A stretch of 64,000 nt of DNA from Lithodes maja (GCA_037953745.1 JBAKBP010007623.1:34099-98098); one strand, 5' to 3'. Positions 43,201 through 52,718 are shown, numbered from the stretch's first letter. Notes: generated by a model not told the origin, from the sequence alone. Translations and numbers: made by a program.

Positions 43201-44841
43201 TGGCTGTGCCTCAGCCTCTGACGAACTGCCCCGGGCAAACTCAGAAGGCTTCAGAGACACACCAATGTTGCAGGCCAAAGACACAGCTGCTGTAGGTGGT
43301 TTGCTAGGACAGACTCTTGCAAAGTGCCCCTTTTTATGACATTGATAACACTCTAACTCCCCTTTGGGCTTCCCTTGGTACTGGGAAGGGCCCGGCCCCT
43401 TCTTAAATGGGACGGTGCTAGTCTTGTGGTCAGTCTTGGTATCATAACTCTTGTACTTGTTTGCATAAGATATATCACTAACTCGGGGGGGTGGGGCGTC
43501 ACGCCCCTTGTTACCTGCCTCACTACGCTGGGCAGACCCGCACCCACGAATTAATGATAGCCGGAGGTCAGCCATCTCAGCTGCCTCCTGTAGAGTTTTA
43601 GGGTTCTTTTCTTTAATAGTTAAAGTCATATCTGCACCAGTACACTTATAAAACTGCTCGAGCAGAAACAGCTCAGTCAACTGTTCGGCCGTCTCAGCTT
43701 TCTCAGAACGTGTCCAGTTAGCAAGTGCATCTTTTAAGTCCCGGGCATGTTCAAGAAAGGTCGCCTCCCTAGTCTTCGTAACACCCCGAAACTTCAATCG
43801 ATATGTTTCTGGTTGCAACTCGTATGCCCGTAGGACAGCTCTCTTCAATACTGGGTAGTCAATGCAAGACTCTAAAGGCAGTGCATCATAAGCCTTCAGA
43901 CCCTTACCCGTAAGTCTGGAGGAGACTAGAGCTGCCCACTTCTCTTCAGGCCAATTATGCTCCCTACACTTCTTCTCAAAACGATTAAAAAATTCTGTGA
44001 CTTCAGTTTCACTAAATGCCGGCACCAATTTGACTAAGTGAGACAAGGACTGTTCTCTTACTTGGCCCTCCCGGCCCATCCGAATCCCTGTCGACTCTGC
44101 ACGAGTCTTATCTAAGTCTATCTGAGCACAATATTTCTCGGAGTCGTATCTAAGCTCAGCCTCGTGCCTCCTAGTCTCATTCTCCTGCTTCCTAGACTCA
44201 GCCTCAATCGCATACCTCCTAGACTCAGCCTCGATTGCATACCTCCTAGACTCAGCCTCCATCTCCTTCTCATGCCTCCTAGACTCATTCTCCATCTCCT
44301 GCTTCCTAGCCTCATTCTCCTGCCTCCTAGACTCAGCCTCAATTTTAGCAAGCTCAAGTTTAAATATCATCTCAGGAGACAGGCCGGAAGAGGGAGCTGC
44401 CACTACTGAAGGAGGGGGGGCAAGAACTGGGGAACCACCATACGCACCGCCCGAGGGCACTCCAATCTTCCAATTCTCATCCCTCTGTGGGAGAGTGCTA
44501 ACCTCCGGCAACTGAGTGGACGGCACTGTGGGAGTCGAGTGAGAGGGGATCTGGGGAGGAACCCCCCCAAACGCCCTCTCCTCCGAAACCCCATGTCGCC
44601 CACGCAACACCCAGGAAATCAGCTCCCCCTTGGACATCCCTCCTACATTGGATAGACCCAAAACCTTGGCTATCAGGTGCAAGCCATAAACATTCACCCC
44701 AGTCAGCCTCTCCTCCGTCACGTGGTACTGCTTACTCACAAAAAGTCTAGCATCCTCCTCACTAGTTACTAACGGCACCTCCTCAAATAGCATCTCTCGC
44801 TCCTTGTCAGTGCTAGGGCCCGACATACTGAAGTTCACCAA
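40246..44841 (-). CDS. gag-pol: Gmr1-like Gag-Pol polyprotein (internally deleted)
   Basis: A 1531-codon frame. Residues about 1-130: DNA-binding-like N-terminus with KGELISWVLRG. About 170-250: charged coiled coil built on repeats of ESRRYAIEA and ESRKQENE. About 280-440: retrotransposon Gag core (LVPAFSETEVTEFFNRFEKK). About 490-510: zinc knuckle CYQCHKKGHFARVC. About 584: protease DTGASQTLM. About 880-915: integrase zinc domain (GHLGVRKTV, CDICQR). Then the core with Asp in VVDMVGPLPP, Asp in SDQGSNFTSN and Glu in SQGVLERWH. About 1320-1450: RT fingers and palm, up to GLKNAPATCQSLMNE. Then an abrupt join to the RNase H end (LGHFEIYV, RLTRWSLRLLVYN, ISHIAGCDNEVA). The YxDD loop and RNase H core are missing, so it cannot reverse-transcribe by itself. 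Confidence 0.9.
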   Translation of the reverse strand: MVNFSMSGPSTDKEREMLFEEVPLVTSEEDARLFVSKQYHVTEERLTGVNVYGLHLIAKVLGLSNVGGMSKGELISWVLRGRHGVSEERAFGGVPPQIPSHSTPTVPSTQLPEVSTLPQRDENWKIGVPSGGAYGGSPVLAPPPSVVAAPSSGLSPEMIFKLELAKIEAESRRQENEARKQEMENESRRHEKEMEAESRRYAIEAESRRYAIEAESRKQENETRRHEAELRYDSEKYCAQIDLDKTRAESTGIRMGREGQVREQSLSHLVKLVPAFSETEVTEFFNRFEKKCREHNWPEEKWAALVSSRLTGKGLKAYDALPLESCIDYPVLKRAVLRAYELQPETYRLKFRGVTKTREATFLEHARDLKDALANWTRSEKAETAEQLTELFLLEQFYKCTGADMTLTIKEKNPKTLQEAAEMADLRLSLIRGCGSAQRSEAGNKGRDAPPPRVSDISYANKYKSYDTKTDHKTSTVPFKKGPGPSQYQGKPKGELECYQCHKKGHFARVCPSKPPTAAVSLACNIGVSLKPSEFARGSSSEAEAQPMQKHLGGSNPAQDVFCDHRGRGCVMWAGRKHGVEVLRDTGASQTLMKNLTGYPINAARVVVVQGINATRSYPLVRLELEVDGVARELDVGIVEKLPVEGVDLLLGNDFAMPASEVLPLVVAERPADVSREEREWVERCQAQPMACAVTRARAAKVSQPSPPSSDQQRNDQQEEAKAGVGFKSFDSAALLGDSVLAPLLSSGVAPGPVIESDEAGHDESPRQQRYEHRERQREQLSIGEGHALLREQLDRLAPSDIRRLQLEDPELQTCANGAVELDEDGDAQPGDFFYLDGILYRRFQDPNRSWKMGSGVVDQLMVPRECRDSLLSLAHDTPLAGHLGVRKTVAALGKLFWWPGMKSHVQSWINSCDICQRVGKPNQVIPKAPLHPIPVIGPPFSKIVVDMVGPLPPTKAGNKFLLTIMDVATRYPDAYPMKNGMAKTVVSNLLWYFSRYGYPEEIQSDQGSNFTSNLFKQTMQQHGIRAVVSSAYHPESQGVLERWHATLKSMLRCYCADNGRDWDLGLPYVLFAAREVPGESLGFSPNELIFGHRVRGPLNMLREIWEGTVPPCSLLKYVFESRERMLKSLEMAGRNLTGSQALMKDRYDRKVKLREFIVGQEVLILLPLVGNPLSAKYTGPYKIVEKISDLDYLVATPDRRKKNQLCHVNLIKEYVRRPSEPLTVPVLACCGRGGEGEGDSQASEEDSWDHHVSADQWAGNSSLRADEAIAHLPEPQFEAIRQLLGLYPTVFAEHPGLTTQAMHDVDVGHHLPFKSIPYRVPPIKLPALRDELEYMLGRGLIEKGTVKWTSPVTLQPKPDGKVRFFIDFRRLNGLTPTNPYPLPRVDDSVDKIGNARFLSKVDLVKGYWQVPLSERAKEVCGFVVDGSTYRCNVMPYGLKNAPATCQSLMNESEKDNDALGHFEIYVPAYGPVGVVYPDHYPLEILDQFHNRNMRLTRWSLRLLVYNLDISHIAGCDNEVACGRSGVYDPG

Positions 44842-45040
44842 AAAATTCTCGAGACAAAAGTGTTAAACTCCCTTATGCAAGCACTAATTACTAAATTAAC
44901 TGGAGTCTCTTAAATGCTCTCCTAATTGCCTTACAAAAAAAAATATTCTTCAATATGCACGCTAAAGTACGAACAAACAAATGTTGTACAACTCTGCAAA
45001 AAATTATACTGTTCACAAAATCCTAAGCAAGGTCGCCATT
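44842..45040 (-). promoter_or_regulatory. Gmr1-like leader with primer-binding site
   Basis: Two bases inside the 5' LTR the element strand reads TGGCGACC (plus 45031-45038), complementary to the 3' end GGTCGCCA expected of tRNA-Arg. About 190 bases of leader lead to the start codon at 44841. Confidence 0.7.
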
Positions 45041-46896
45041 TGTTACGACCGGGCACTCGGGTACACTAGGGCTCTTACACAGGACTCGAGTATGGCTCGC
45101 TGCCACAACGGAAACACACGATCCCAACCCCAGAGTACTGCCAGCCGAACAAAAAACGCCACTACCCTCCAGAGTTCTATCTGCTATAACGGGGTATACA
45201 AGAACTCGGTACTAGCGTTTCACACAACAGACTAATAACAAGACGGGAGTTATCTAGTCTGGTCAACAATCAAACAAAGAAGAAAGTACTACAACACTAA
45301 AGAATAGTGTTGGCCGAAGCCGAAGTAATCCACCCTTGAACTAAGAACTTAAGAAGTCCTCCACCCTCTACTTCGGATCGGCACTATTACGTTACGTTAA
45401 ACAATAGTCCTCGAGCATCAAGCAAGGAATCTTCTGATAAGTTAGATGCTTCTCGAATACTCATAAGAAGTAAGTATCGGATTTTGAACAGCAATTTAAT
45501 GAATAACTCACTGGTAATTAAAGGCTTTTAATTGACATAAGAAGAATTATAAGAATAAGCAATAGGATATGGCAAACATTAAGAAGAAGTACTCCGACAA
45601 TGCACTGGCAATAGCCTACTAAGATTGTGCTCGTGGGCCACTAATCTCTGAAGTAGCTAAGCGTGCCACACATGAAATCAATAATGCTTAAACAATAATA
45701 TACATAAGGAGAAGCTTCAATACTATGCTGTATCTGCTGGTCGAGCAAAGTCTAGCTGGGATATCTAAGGTTAAGAGACAATGGCTGAGCAAGCGGCTCG
45801 TAGCCTAGCGAGGTCCTTAAGACTGTGCGGCCAAATTACGGTAATTGACGGGATGCTCTCTTGAGAGATCCAGATCACTAGTATCTGGTTCTCTCCTGGC
45901 GATCCTCTCAAAGTCAAGCAAACGAGATAGCACAGTGTTGGGTGGCCGAGGCAAACGCCCTCACTCACAACACAGTGCTAAACTCACACGGTACACAATC
46001 AAAAAGACCCCCTAGGCTTCCCACGTCTCCGTTGCAATTGTGCTGGTTCAACCAACCTAGCACTCATAGGAAATCACAACTCGAGGAACCCTATCCCAGT
46101 CTAGCATTACCTAAACCAGCAGAAAACAGGAACATGAATAATAGTACACAGGGAAATACATATACGAGTGCAACAAACATCAATCAATCCTATTCTAGTT
46201 AACCCTTCCAAAAATAGGCTATCTAACAGGCACTTATCTCGTGAGAACTCAAGCGATAATACTTTGGCTGACTAAATCTGCACCAAAGGGGTCATGGAGG
46301 TTAAACAGGGACGAGAAGAGTAGAAGATAGGCTGTTCAGAGAGTAGAGAAAGTTCACATCAGTCGGAAGAATATGGATAGTTGCAAGGGATATGAGAAGT
46401 CGCTTTGCCTGATGAGTTCTGAGGAAAATGCGGCGGGACCTCCCTTTTTATACTCGGCCCTTTAGTGAGCATAACGCCAACTACTAAGGACCGCCCACTG
46501 GCAATCATGACGTCATATTCTCTCTCAATCTGGGATCGACAAAGAACTTCCCACGCGCTGAAAGGGAGGAAGGGAGGAAGGAGGAGGGAATTAGGCCTAC
46601 CGGCCCGCGTGGCGCACTCACTGACCCCCCGCCACGTAATATCTCTCTCTCTCTCCTCTCATCATTACATACAAGTCCCACACACAATACTTATATCTAA
46701 TGATATAAAATAGAACTCGTTGACTTAGAAGAAAACAAAATACATAATGATAATACTTATAGTACAACGGTTCACATAAACTGAGTTAGGAAACTCTACA
46801 CAGACTACAGCCAAAGTTCCTGCCCTGACGATCCTAGCGAGGGTGGGGCCTGACTGGGCGTTCTGTACAGCATGCTCATACTCGACATGCGTCACA
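45041..46896 (-). repeat. Gmr1-like gypsy 5' LTR
   Basis: 1856 bp. It differs from the 3' LTR mainly by an extra 8-bp gaagggag-type unit near 46570. It would carry the promoter; no core-promoter element can be named with confidence. Confidence 0.95.
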
Positions 46897-47461
46897 CTAT
46901 CCACAGCCTCCTCCCCACACATACGTCCACAAGTGCACTACCATTCCCATTCACCTCTGATGGTACCCCCCACCCTCCCACCACTCCCTCAACTTTCCTA
47001 TCACCCACCTTACCATTCATATCCCCAATCAGAAATATTCTTTCGTTCTTGTCAAACTTCTCCAGGCACGCCTCCACATTCATCCAGAACTCCTCTTTCT
47101 TTCTTTCAAGTATATCCTCTGTCGGGGCATACACGCATACAATCACCCACGTTTGTATTCCTACTTTCATTTTCACCCACACAATCCTTGAACCCACAGA
47201 CCCATACTCTCTTACACATTCCTTCCATTTGCTACTTACAAACAAACATGCACCTTCTCTCGCTGTTCCTTCACTCACTCCAGCACACACACCCATTCCA
47301 CACTCCCACTCTCTCACATCTGAACCTTTCCATTTGGTCTCTGTCATTCCACATACATCCAGCCTGGCATTCACTAACACTTCCAGAACCTCTCTCTCTT
47401 TTGTGCCATCATTCATGCCACTAACATTCCATGTAGCCATTCTCAGAATGTCCGAAGGCAT
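46897..47461 (-). CDS. LINE-B1 APE endonuclease, N-terminal part
   Basis: The frame starts MPSDILRMATWNVSGMNDG and shows the APE blocks ATWNVSGM, CGMTETKWKGSD, VWVKMKVG, VCVYAPTED and FLIGDMNGKVGD, then stops making sense after CVGRRLWI, where the gypsy element is inserted. The reading continues at 37908 with ANTFFRH in the same frame once one ctat copy is discounted. It would nick the target before reverse transcription. About 155 bp of 5' UTR lie between 47617 and the start. This start was chosen because it precedes the first conserved block by only eight residues. Confidence 0.88.
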
Positions 47462-47626
47462 GTCCTTAGTCGGTCGTGGTTCGTCAACGTTGGTTCCGTC
47501 CGCATCCGAGGCTGTTCGTTCGTTTTTTTTTGCTTAGATATTTTTTCCGGGTGGGGGTCGCAAGCCCACCGACCCAACCTCTTTAGTCGCCTCTTACGAC
47601 ACGCAGAAGGCACGTGTCATACCATC

Positions 47627-49426
47627 CACATCCTCAACTCAACACACCACACCCCATCCTAATCCATTCCAACCCCCATCTCCTGCTCCCCAATCCCCAC
47701 CCCCACCTCACCCATCCCAACCCCCAGCCCATCCACACCCCCACCCCCCCTCTCACCCCCACCCCATCCTCGTGCAGCAGCACCCAACATACATCGTGCA
47801 CATAACATTAACATTCTTCAACTGAACATAGATGGCATCAACACAAAGAAACACGAACTCTCACACTTCATCAAACAACACAACATACACATTGCCATCT
47901 TACAAGAAACAAAACTCCGCACAACACAAAAAACACCCACATTTCATAATTTCACCACCATCAGACAAGACCGGGCTGTCGGCGGGGGCGGTGGACTCAT
48001 CACCCTGGTACACAAAGAAATATCATACATAGTAACCAGTGTACAAACCAAATCCCTCCTCCCCCCAAATGATAACACAACAGAAATACAGTCAATTAAA
48101 ATACGCACTGGCAACAACTCCAACATAACCATCATAAACACATACATCCCTCCCCAAACATCCCCTACAGTACCAAATGAATACAGACCACACTTACAAC
48201 ACATCACAAACACCCCACACACCCCACACATCATCCTGGGTGGTGACTTCAACGCCAAGACGTCGGCCTGGTTTGTCGACAACCCCGACACAGACAGAGG
48301 GCTGGTACTACAAAACCAAACCGATAACCTCATCATCCTTAACGACATCCATCAACATACCCATATTCCTCACCAAGCCCTCTATAACCCATCATCTCCA
48401 GACATCACCTTTTGCTCCCCAGAACTTGCCCCCACGACATCCTGGAGGGTGGTCAGAATCTTAGGCTCTGACCACCTCCCGATCATTATCACCACCAAAA
48501 CCAGACTCACCCCAGCTAGCCACAAACACACATACACCAATTATAAAAGAGCTAACTGGGAAGCATTCACAAATGAGACAGAACAACACTTCACAACTCT
48601 AAACAGTACACCCATCACTAACATCAACAATGCTGTACACATACTCAATAAAACTATCCAAAACGCTGACATGAAACACATTCCAAGAGGTAACAGAAAA
48701 AGACACAACCCCAACTTCACACCAGAAATTCAAAACCTCATCAGACAACGCGACATACTGAAACACTCCCCAGCACCCCACACACAAGACATCACACAAC
48801 AAATTCAAGCACTCAACACCCAAACTAACAACAAAATACAAGAACAACAAAAACTAAATTGGAATAACTTCCTACAAACACTTGATCACAAAACAAACCC
48901 CAAAAAACTCTACAAAACACTAAACAGCATCACACTTTCCAACAGCAACACAACACAATCACATGCTGCAATCACAACAACAGACTCTACTCCTTCATGT
49001 AAACAACAAGCAAACACTCTCATCAATCACTTCTCACATGTCAGCCACCTAAAACCTCACAAAGACGACCGACGTGTCATCCGACGTAAGAGACAATTCC
49101 CCACAGACCCTGACTATACACCCTTCACCAATCACCAGACAAAGCATATCATCAACAATCTCAAGCACTCACCCGCCTGTGGCCTAGACAACATAAGCAA
49201 CATACACCTCAGACACCTGGGACCACAAGGCATACAAGCACTCACTAACATATCAAACTACAGCTATTCACACAACACAATACCAGACATTTGGAAGCAT
49301 GGTATCATCATCACATTCCCCAAACCCAACAAAGACCCCACGCTACCCTCCTCGCACCGCCCCATCACACTCCTTTGCTCCCCCTCCAAAGTCATGGAAC
49401 GCCTAGTATTACAACTAATTACACCC
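47627..49426 (+). CDS. LINE-A APE endonuclease and RT fingers
   Basis: After the LINE-B duplication the frame of the N-terminal part continues through a Pro/His-rich linker to about 47745. There a C-rich run appears to have shifted the frame. The new frame is open without an ATG from PRAAAPNIHRAHNINILQL to the SINE. Endonuclease blocks: ILQLNIDGINTKKHEL, AILQETKLR, VGGGGGLITLVH, INTYIPPQ, ILGGDFNAKTSAWF and LGSDHLPIIIT (to about 48500). The RT follows with CGLDNISNIHLRHLG, IWKHGIIITFPKPNKD and HRPITLLCSPSKVMERLV. The single frameshift could be a recent mutation or an assembly error in poly-C. Confidence 0.85.
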
Positions 49427-49837
49427 TGGTGATGGGCTGGTCTATCAGAGTGAGAACTGAGCAATCTCTGCCATACCCATCGCTTACTCTGACTGTTCCT
49501 TTTACTTATATATTTTCTAGATCTCAAGTGACGGCGTCTCTAACGTGGATTGACCTCCCAATCTACCAAGATTGGAAGCCAAAGCGTCACATTTTTCCCT
49601 TGTCCCTCAACTTTCTCTTCATAATTGCTGAGGGACACAGGGCCCTGGGTGGGGCTTTGGTTTCCCGGGCATTTCCGCACCCTCCTCAGCTCCCCGCCAT
49701 GGAGTGGCTTTGGTCACCCAGGCTTTATTGTGGTCGGTGGGGAGGGTTCTGTGGGGGCGCTCGGTTATGGCCTTGGCCTTGCTCGGGGCCTTGGGGCTGT
49801 TCGGCCAGGCAGCTTGGGGAACAACGACAACAACAAC
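49427..49837 (+). mobile_element. SINE-A2 inserted in LINE-A
   Basis: The 14-bp duplication aactaattacaccc lies at 49413-49426 and 49838-49851. The uninterrupted 411-bp copy defines SINE-A: head with cagagtgag/cttactctg stem, LINE-A-5'-like body (gacggcgtctc, agccaaagcgtcac, cccgggcatttcc) and LINE-A-like tail ggctgttcggccaggcagct plus (CAA)n. It splits the LINE-A RT after LVLQLITP. Confidence 0.92.
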
Positions 49838-49851
49838 AACTAATTACACCC

Positions 49852-51369
49852 GACCTACCCCTAGCTCCAACACAACATGGCTTTAGGCCACTGCACTCCA
49901 CAAACACTCTTCTCACAGACCTTACACAAAGAGCTTTCGACAACATCAATTCAGCTAGACCACCACACAGATCACTATTAGCCACACTCGACATTAGTAA
50001 AGCCTTCGATGCCATCCCCCGCCACAACCTAACAAACAAAATCTACAACACAAACATGCACAACAACACAAAAAGGTGGCTGGCCAACTTCCTAGCAGGC
50101 AGATGTGCACACGTATCTTTTGCCGGTCAGTCATCTAAAATCAGAAACTTTCCAAACGGAGTCCCACAAGGATCCGTCCTATCACCCGCACTCTTCAAGC
50201 TGTACATGCACGATATAACTACACCCAATACGCCCAAAATAAACTTAGCCTCCTATGCAGATGACATAACACTTACATGCACACACCATGACCCAAAAAG
50301 AGCAACAGATCTCCTTCAACCCTATCTCAACACACTACATGGCTGGTGCACTACAAACAGACTTAATCTAGCCCCAGCCAAATCCACTGCAACCCTGCTC
50401 ACAAGTTGGACAGGAGAACACGAATACATCCCTCAACTCACCATAAACAACACACCCCTAACACATACACACACACCCAAAATCCTAGGAGTAACATATG
50501 ATACTCATATGACATTCAAACAGCACACCACAAACATTAAAAAGAAACTGACACCCAGACTTAACGCCCTCAGGTCACTTGCTCACACAAAATTTGGACA
50601 CAACAAAGAAACTACCACTACAGTATATAAACAATACATAAGATCAGTGATGGAATACGCAAGCCCAGCCTGGGCTTCTAACCTAGCTGAAACACATCAT
50701 AAGACCTTACAGACTATTCAAAACAAAGCCCTGAAGATCATTACAGGCTGCACAGCTACTGCACCCACAGATCACCTACATCAAGAAACCAAAATCCTCA
50801 AAGTCAAAGACCATCTGGACATGAGAGGCACTCAATTCCTGGCAGCAGCCTCCACGAACCAAGACCACCCACTAAACTACATGGCAACACACCCACAGAC
50901 ACCAAGAAATATCAAAACAACACCCAGCACACGGTATCACACACAATTATTGTCCTCTCTCCCTCCCTGCCCACCCCGAACCAACTTCCAGAAGCACATC
51001 CATACACATATCTCTCACCGATCCATCCACTCACTCACAGACAACACGCAGCTGCATGCACGACCTCCCGAAATCCATCCTTCCGAATCCTCCCTTCCTC
51101 GCGAGGACAGAGTCCACCTGGCCAGGCTGAGATGCGGACACCATCCAGCTCTCCTGAGCTATCAGAAGAGACTGGATGACTCCGTTGTCGACGCCTGCCC
51201 GGGATGTAACACAGCACCCCATACCATTAAACACATCATAGAAGACTGCATTTCACACAACCACTTACGCCAACAACACAATCTACACTCAATGAGAGCT
51301 CTGTGGGAAAGCCCGATCGTGGCCATGGCCTTTCTCAGGGACTCGGGGCTGTTCGGCCAGGCAGCTTAG
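49852..51369 (+). CDS. LINE-A reverse transcriptase palm to C-terminus
   Basis: Continuous from DLPLAPTQHGFRPLHST through LATLDISKAFDAIPRH, NGVPQGSVLSPALF and the catalytic box SYADDITLTCTHHD to the thumb (ILGVTYDTHMTFKQH). It ends with a C-terminal Cys/His motif, CPGCNTAPHTIKHIIEDC, seen in I/Jockey-group LINEs, and stops at 51369 within the conserved tail. An open frame beginning at 49291 runs through SINE-A2 into this segment, but that is a chance fusion. No stop or frameshift is seen here, so the segment is young. Confidence 0.88.
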   Translation, partial: DLPLAPTQHGFRPLHSTNTLLTDLTQRAFDNINSARPPHRSLLATLDISKAFDAIPRHNLTNKIYNTNMHNNTKRWLANFLAGRCAHVSFAGQSSKIRNFPNGVPQGSVLSPALFKLYMHDITTPNTPKINLASYADDITLTCTHHDPKRATDLLQPYLNTLHGWCTTNRLNLAPAKSTATLLTSWTGEHEYIPQLTINNTPLTHTHTPKILGVTYDTHMTFKQHTTNIKKKLTPRLNALRSLAHTKFGHNKETTTTVYKQYIRSVMEYASPAWASNLAETHHKTLQTIQNKALKIITGCTATAPTDHLHQETKILKVKDHLDMRGTQFLAAASTNQDHPLNYMATHPQTPRNIKTTPSTRYHTQLLSSLPPCPPRTNFQKHIHTHISHRSIHSLTDNTQLHARPPEIHPSESSLPREDRVHLARLRCGHHPALLSYQKRLDDSVVDACPGCNTAPHTIKHIIEDCISHNHLRQQHNLHSMRALWESPIVAMAFLRDSGLFGQAA

Positions 51370-51394
51370 GGAACAACAACAACTAAGGAATTGA

Positions 51395-52630
51395 AAAATA
51401 ATTAGGCTAATGCTAAAATTGGTTTAGAGCCATTGCTAGAATTTTGATAATGTTAAAGAAAACTGGCGCGCCGATATTCGCACCCGCTATGCATCAGATT
51501 CAAACGCTTTTCATCTTAAATTATCCCACCGCCAGCAGTTACCCTAGGGCTAGGTAATTCGGGAAACATCAGGGCGTACGGTCGCCATGTTTACATAGGT
51601 CGTGCGCTCACGATTACATTACAGTACTGTCCATTTTGACGGCTATTTCTGTTATTTGCCCCCTGCTGGTAATACAGTACGGTATATATGATGATAACAG
51701 TTTCTTACAGTTTCTTACAGTAGATCCTCTGGAAAAAGGCAAACGAGGCCTGTGTATCCAGCTCATTGCCAGTACTTGCACTACTGCAGTCGTTCACTGT
51801 GTTGGCGGCGGCGGCAGCAGACGCAACATGTGGGTTGAAAGGGAGTCAATGCCCCCCTCAATCTATTATTGTATGCCACTCCAGTCAAAAGAGATAGGGG
51901 TACCATTCAAGACAATTAGAGCAACCTTATTTAGGCCTACCCAAGTTTTCTTTAAAACAAATTCAAGGAATATAGTGTTATACAGTATTGTTGTTTTTCA
52001 TGGTTTGAGTAGAGGATTTGCATTATATCTTACCCATTATTCATTAATCTGAAGATAGAGCGTCAAATGGTGTCATTTATTGGGCGAATCTAGCTTTTAC
52101 AGTAGGTAAGCGAAATTGTGGGGAACATTGGATACATGATGGGTTGAGGGGGGGCAGCGCCTTGAATTATTGTCATCCTCATATATGTTGATCTGTAAGG
52201 GGGCTAAAACAGGTTGCCGATACTTTGTTTCGGTGAGTAATGCTTCAGCCATTTATTGGGTGAATCGCGCCGCTTCCTACGAAACAAGAAGGTCATGTTG
52301 ACAGAATGCTTTGTTCACATTCGGGACTTATGAATATTTTTGGTATTATATTTCGGTGAAATCGGGTTTTTTCAAGATATCTATTAAAAAAATCCTCCAT
52401 GCGGACTGTATTAAGAAAAATATGGCGAGTCTATTGCTCCCTATTTTCCCTAATAAATTGTGTCTAATACAGCGGCGCAAGACATCTTTAATGATATCGA
52501 GACGGGAACATGATCCCGAGCGTGCGTATTATCGTTTATCGTTCATATCATATCTTTGGAAATTATAAAATGGCCAAAACTATGCTATTTCATGTTCATT
52601 TGTTTACATTTCTTCTCAATCATTCAAGTC
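51395..52630. other. No convincing gene
   Basis: A 138-codon frame at 51636-52052 has no recognisable domain and unusual composition; I do not call it. Similar words attattgggcgaatc and atttattgggtgaatc occur near 52075 and 52250. Confidence 0.4.
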
Positions 52631-52718
52631 AAAATCGACTGACTGGGGACAGAAGTGCATGGGTGTGTTTTGTTCGTGGCCACCCCTTCGGGGGTCATGG
52701 CGTCAGGCAATAGATAGA
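52631..52718 (+). mobile_element. LINE-B 3'-end fragment
   Basis: The last about 75 bp of the LINE-B coding region (gaccggggac-like start, caccccttcgggggtcatgg) plus the gcaatagatagatag tail, in plus orientation. Severe 5' truncation. Confidence 0.8.

Larger units (their letters stand above)
37912..46896 (-). mobile_element. Gmr1-like Ty3/gypsy retrotransposon with integrase before RT
   Basis: LTRs of 1848 and 1856 bp with the 4-bp duplication ctat, inserted in LINE-B1 endonuclease coding sequence. The internal region holds one long Gag-Pol frame. The domain order is Gag, protease, integrase, RT, RNase H end, the order known from Gmr1-type Ty3/gypsy elements and otherwise typical of Ty1/copia. 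A polypurine tract and a tRNA-Arg-like primer site sit at the expected places. The RT/RNase H part carries a large apparent in-frame deletion. Confidence 0.9.
35450..47617 (-). mobile_element. LINE-B1, full-length RTE-like LINE split by a gypsy element
   Basis: The duplication cataccatc (35441-35449 and 47618-47626) frames it. The LINE parts are 47617-46897 and 37911-35450, about 3.2 kb together. It has one ORF with endonuclease and RT and no RNase H. The 3' end is a (GATA)n tail (plus strand tatctatctat). Further copies: 57753-59287 (young), and older plus-strand relics at 52631-52718, 52985-53567 and 60508-61125. Confidence 0.9.
34801..51380 (+). mobile_element. LINE-A, full-length LINE with nested LINE-B, gypsy and SINE-A
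   Basis: The 14-bp duplication aactaaggaattga lies at 34787-34800 and 51381-51394. The LINE-A parts are 34801-35449, 47627-49426 and 49852-51380, about 4.0 kb together. The order is a 26-base leader, 2A motif, PHD-like finger, Pro-rich linker, APE endonuclease, RT and C-terminal CCHC, ending in (CAA)n. LINE-B (35450-47617) and SINE-A2 (49427-49837) are inserted, each with its own duplication. A second, truncated copy is at 55376-56327. Confidence 0.9.

Noticed and set aside
37912..46896. Endogenous retrovirus or errantivirus with env
   Set aside because: No frame with signal peptide and membrane segments follows the pol region; only 486 non-coding bases remain before the 3' LTR.
46843..47537. 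193- and 221-codon plus-strand frames
   Set aside because: Antisense to the LINE-B1 endonuclease; Ser/Pro/His-rich from the complement of a Glu/Gly/Val-rich frame.
51636..52052. 138-codon plus-strand frame
   Set aside because: No recognisable motif, mixed composition, no splice or promoter context.
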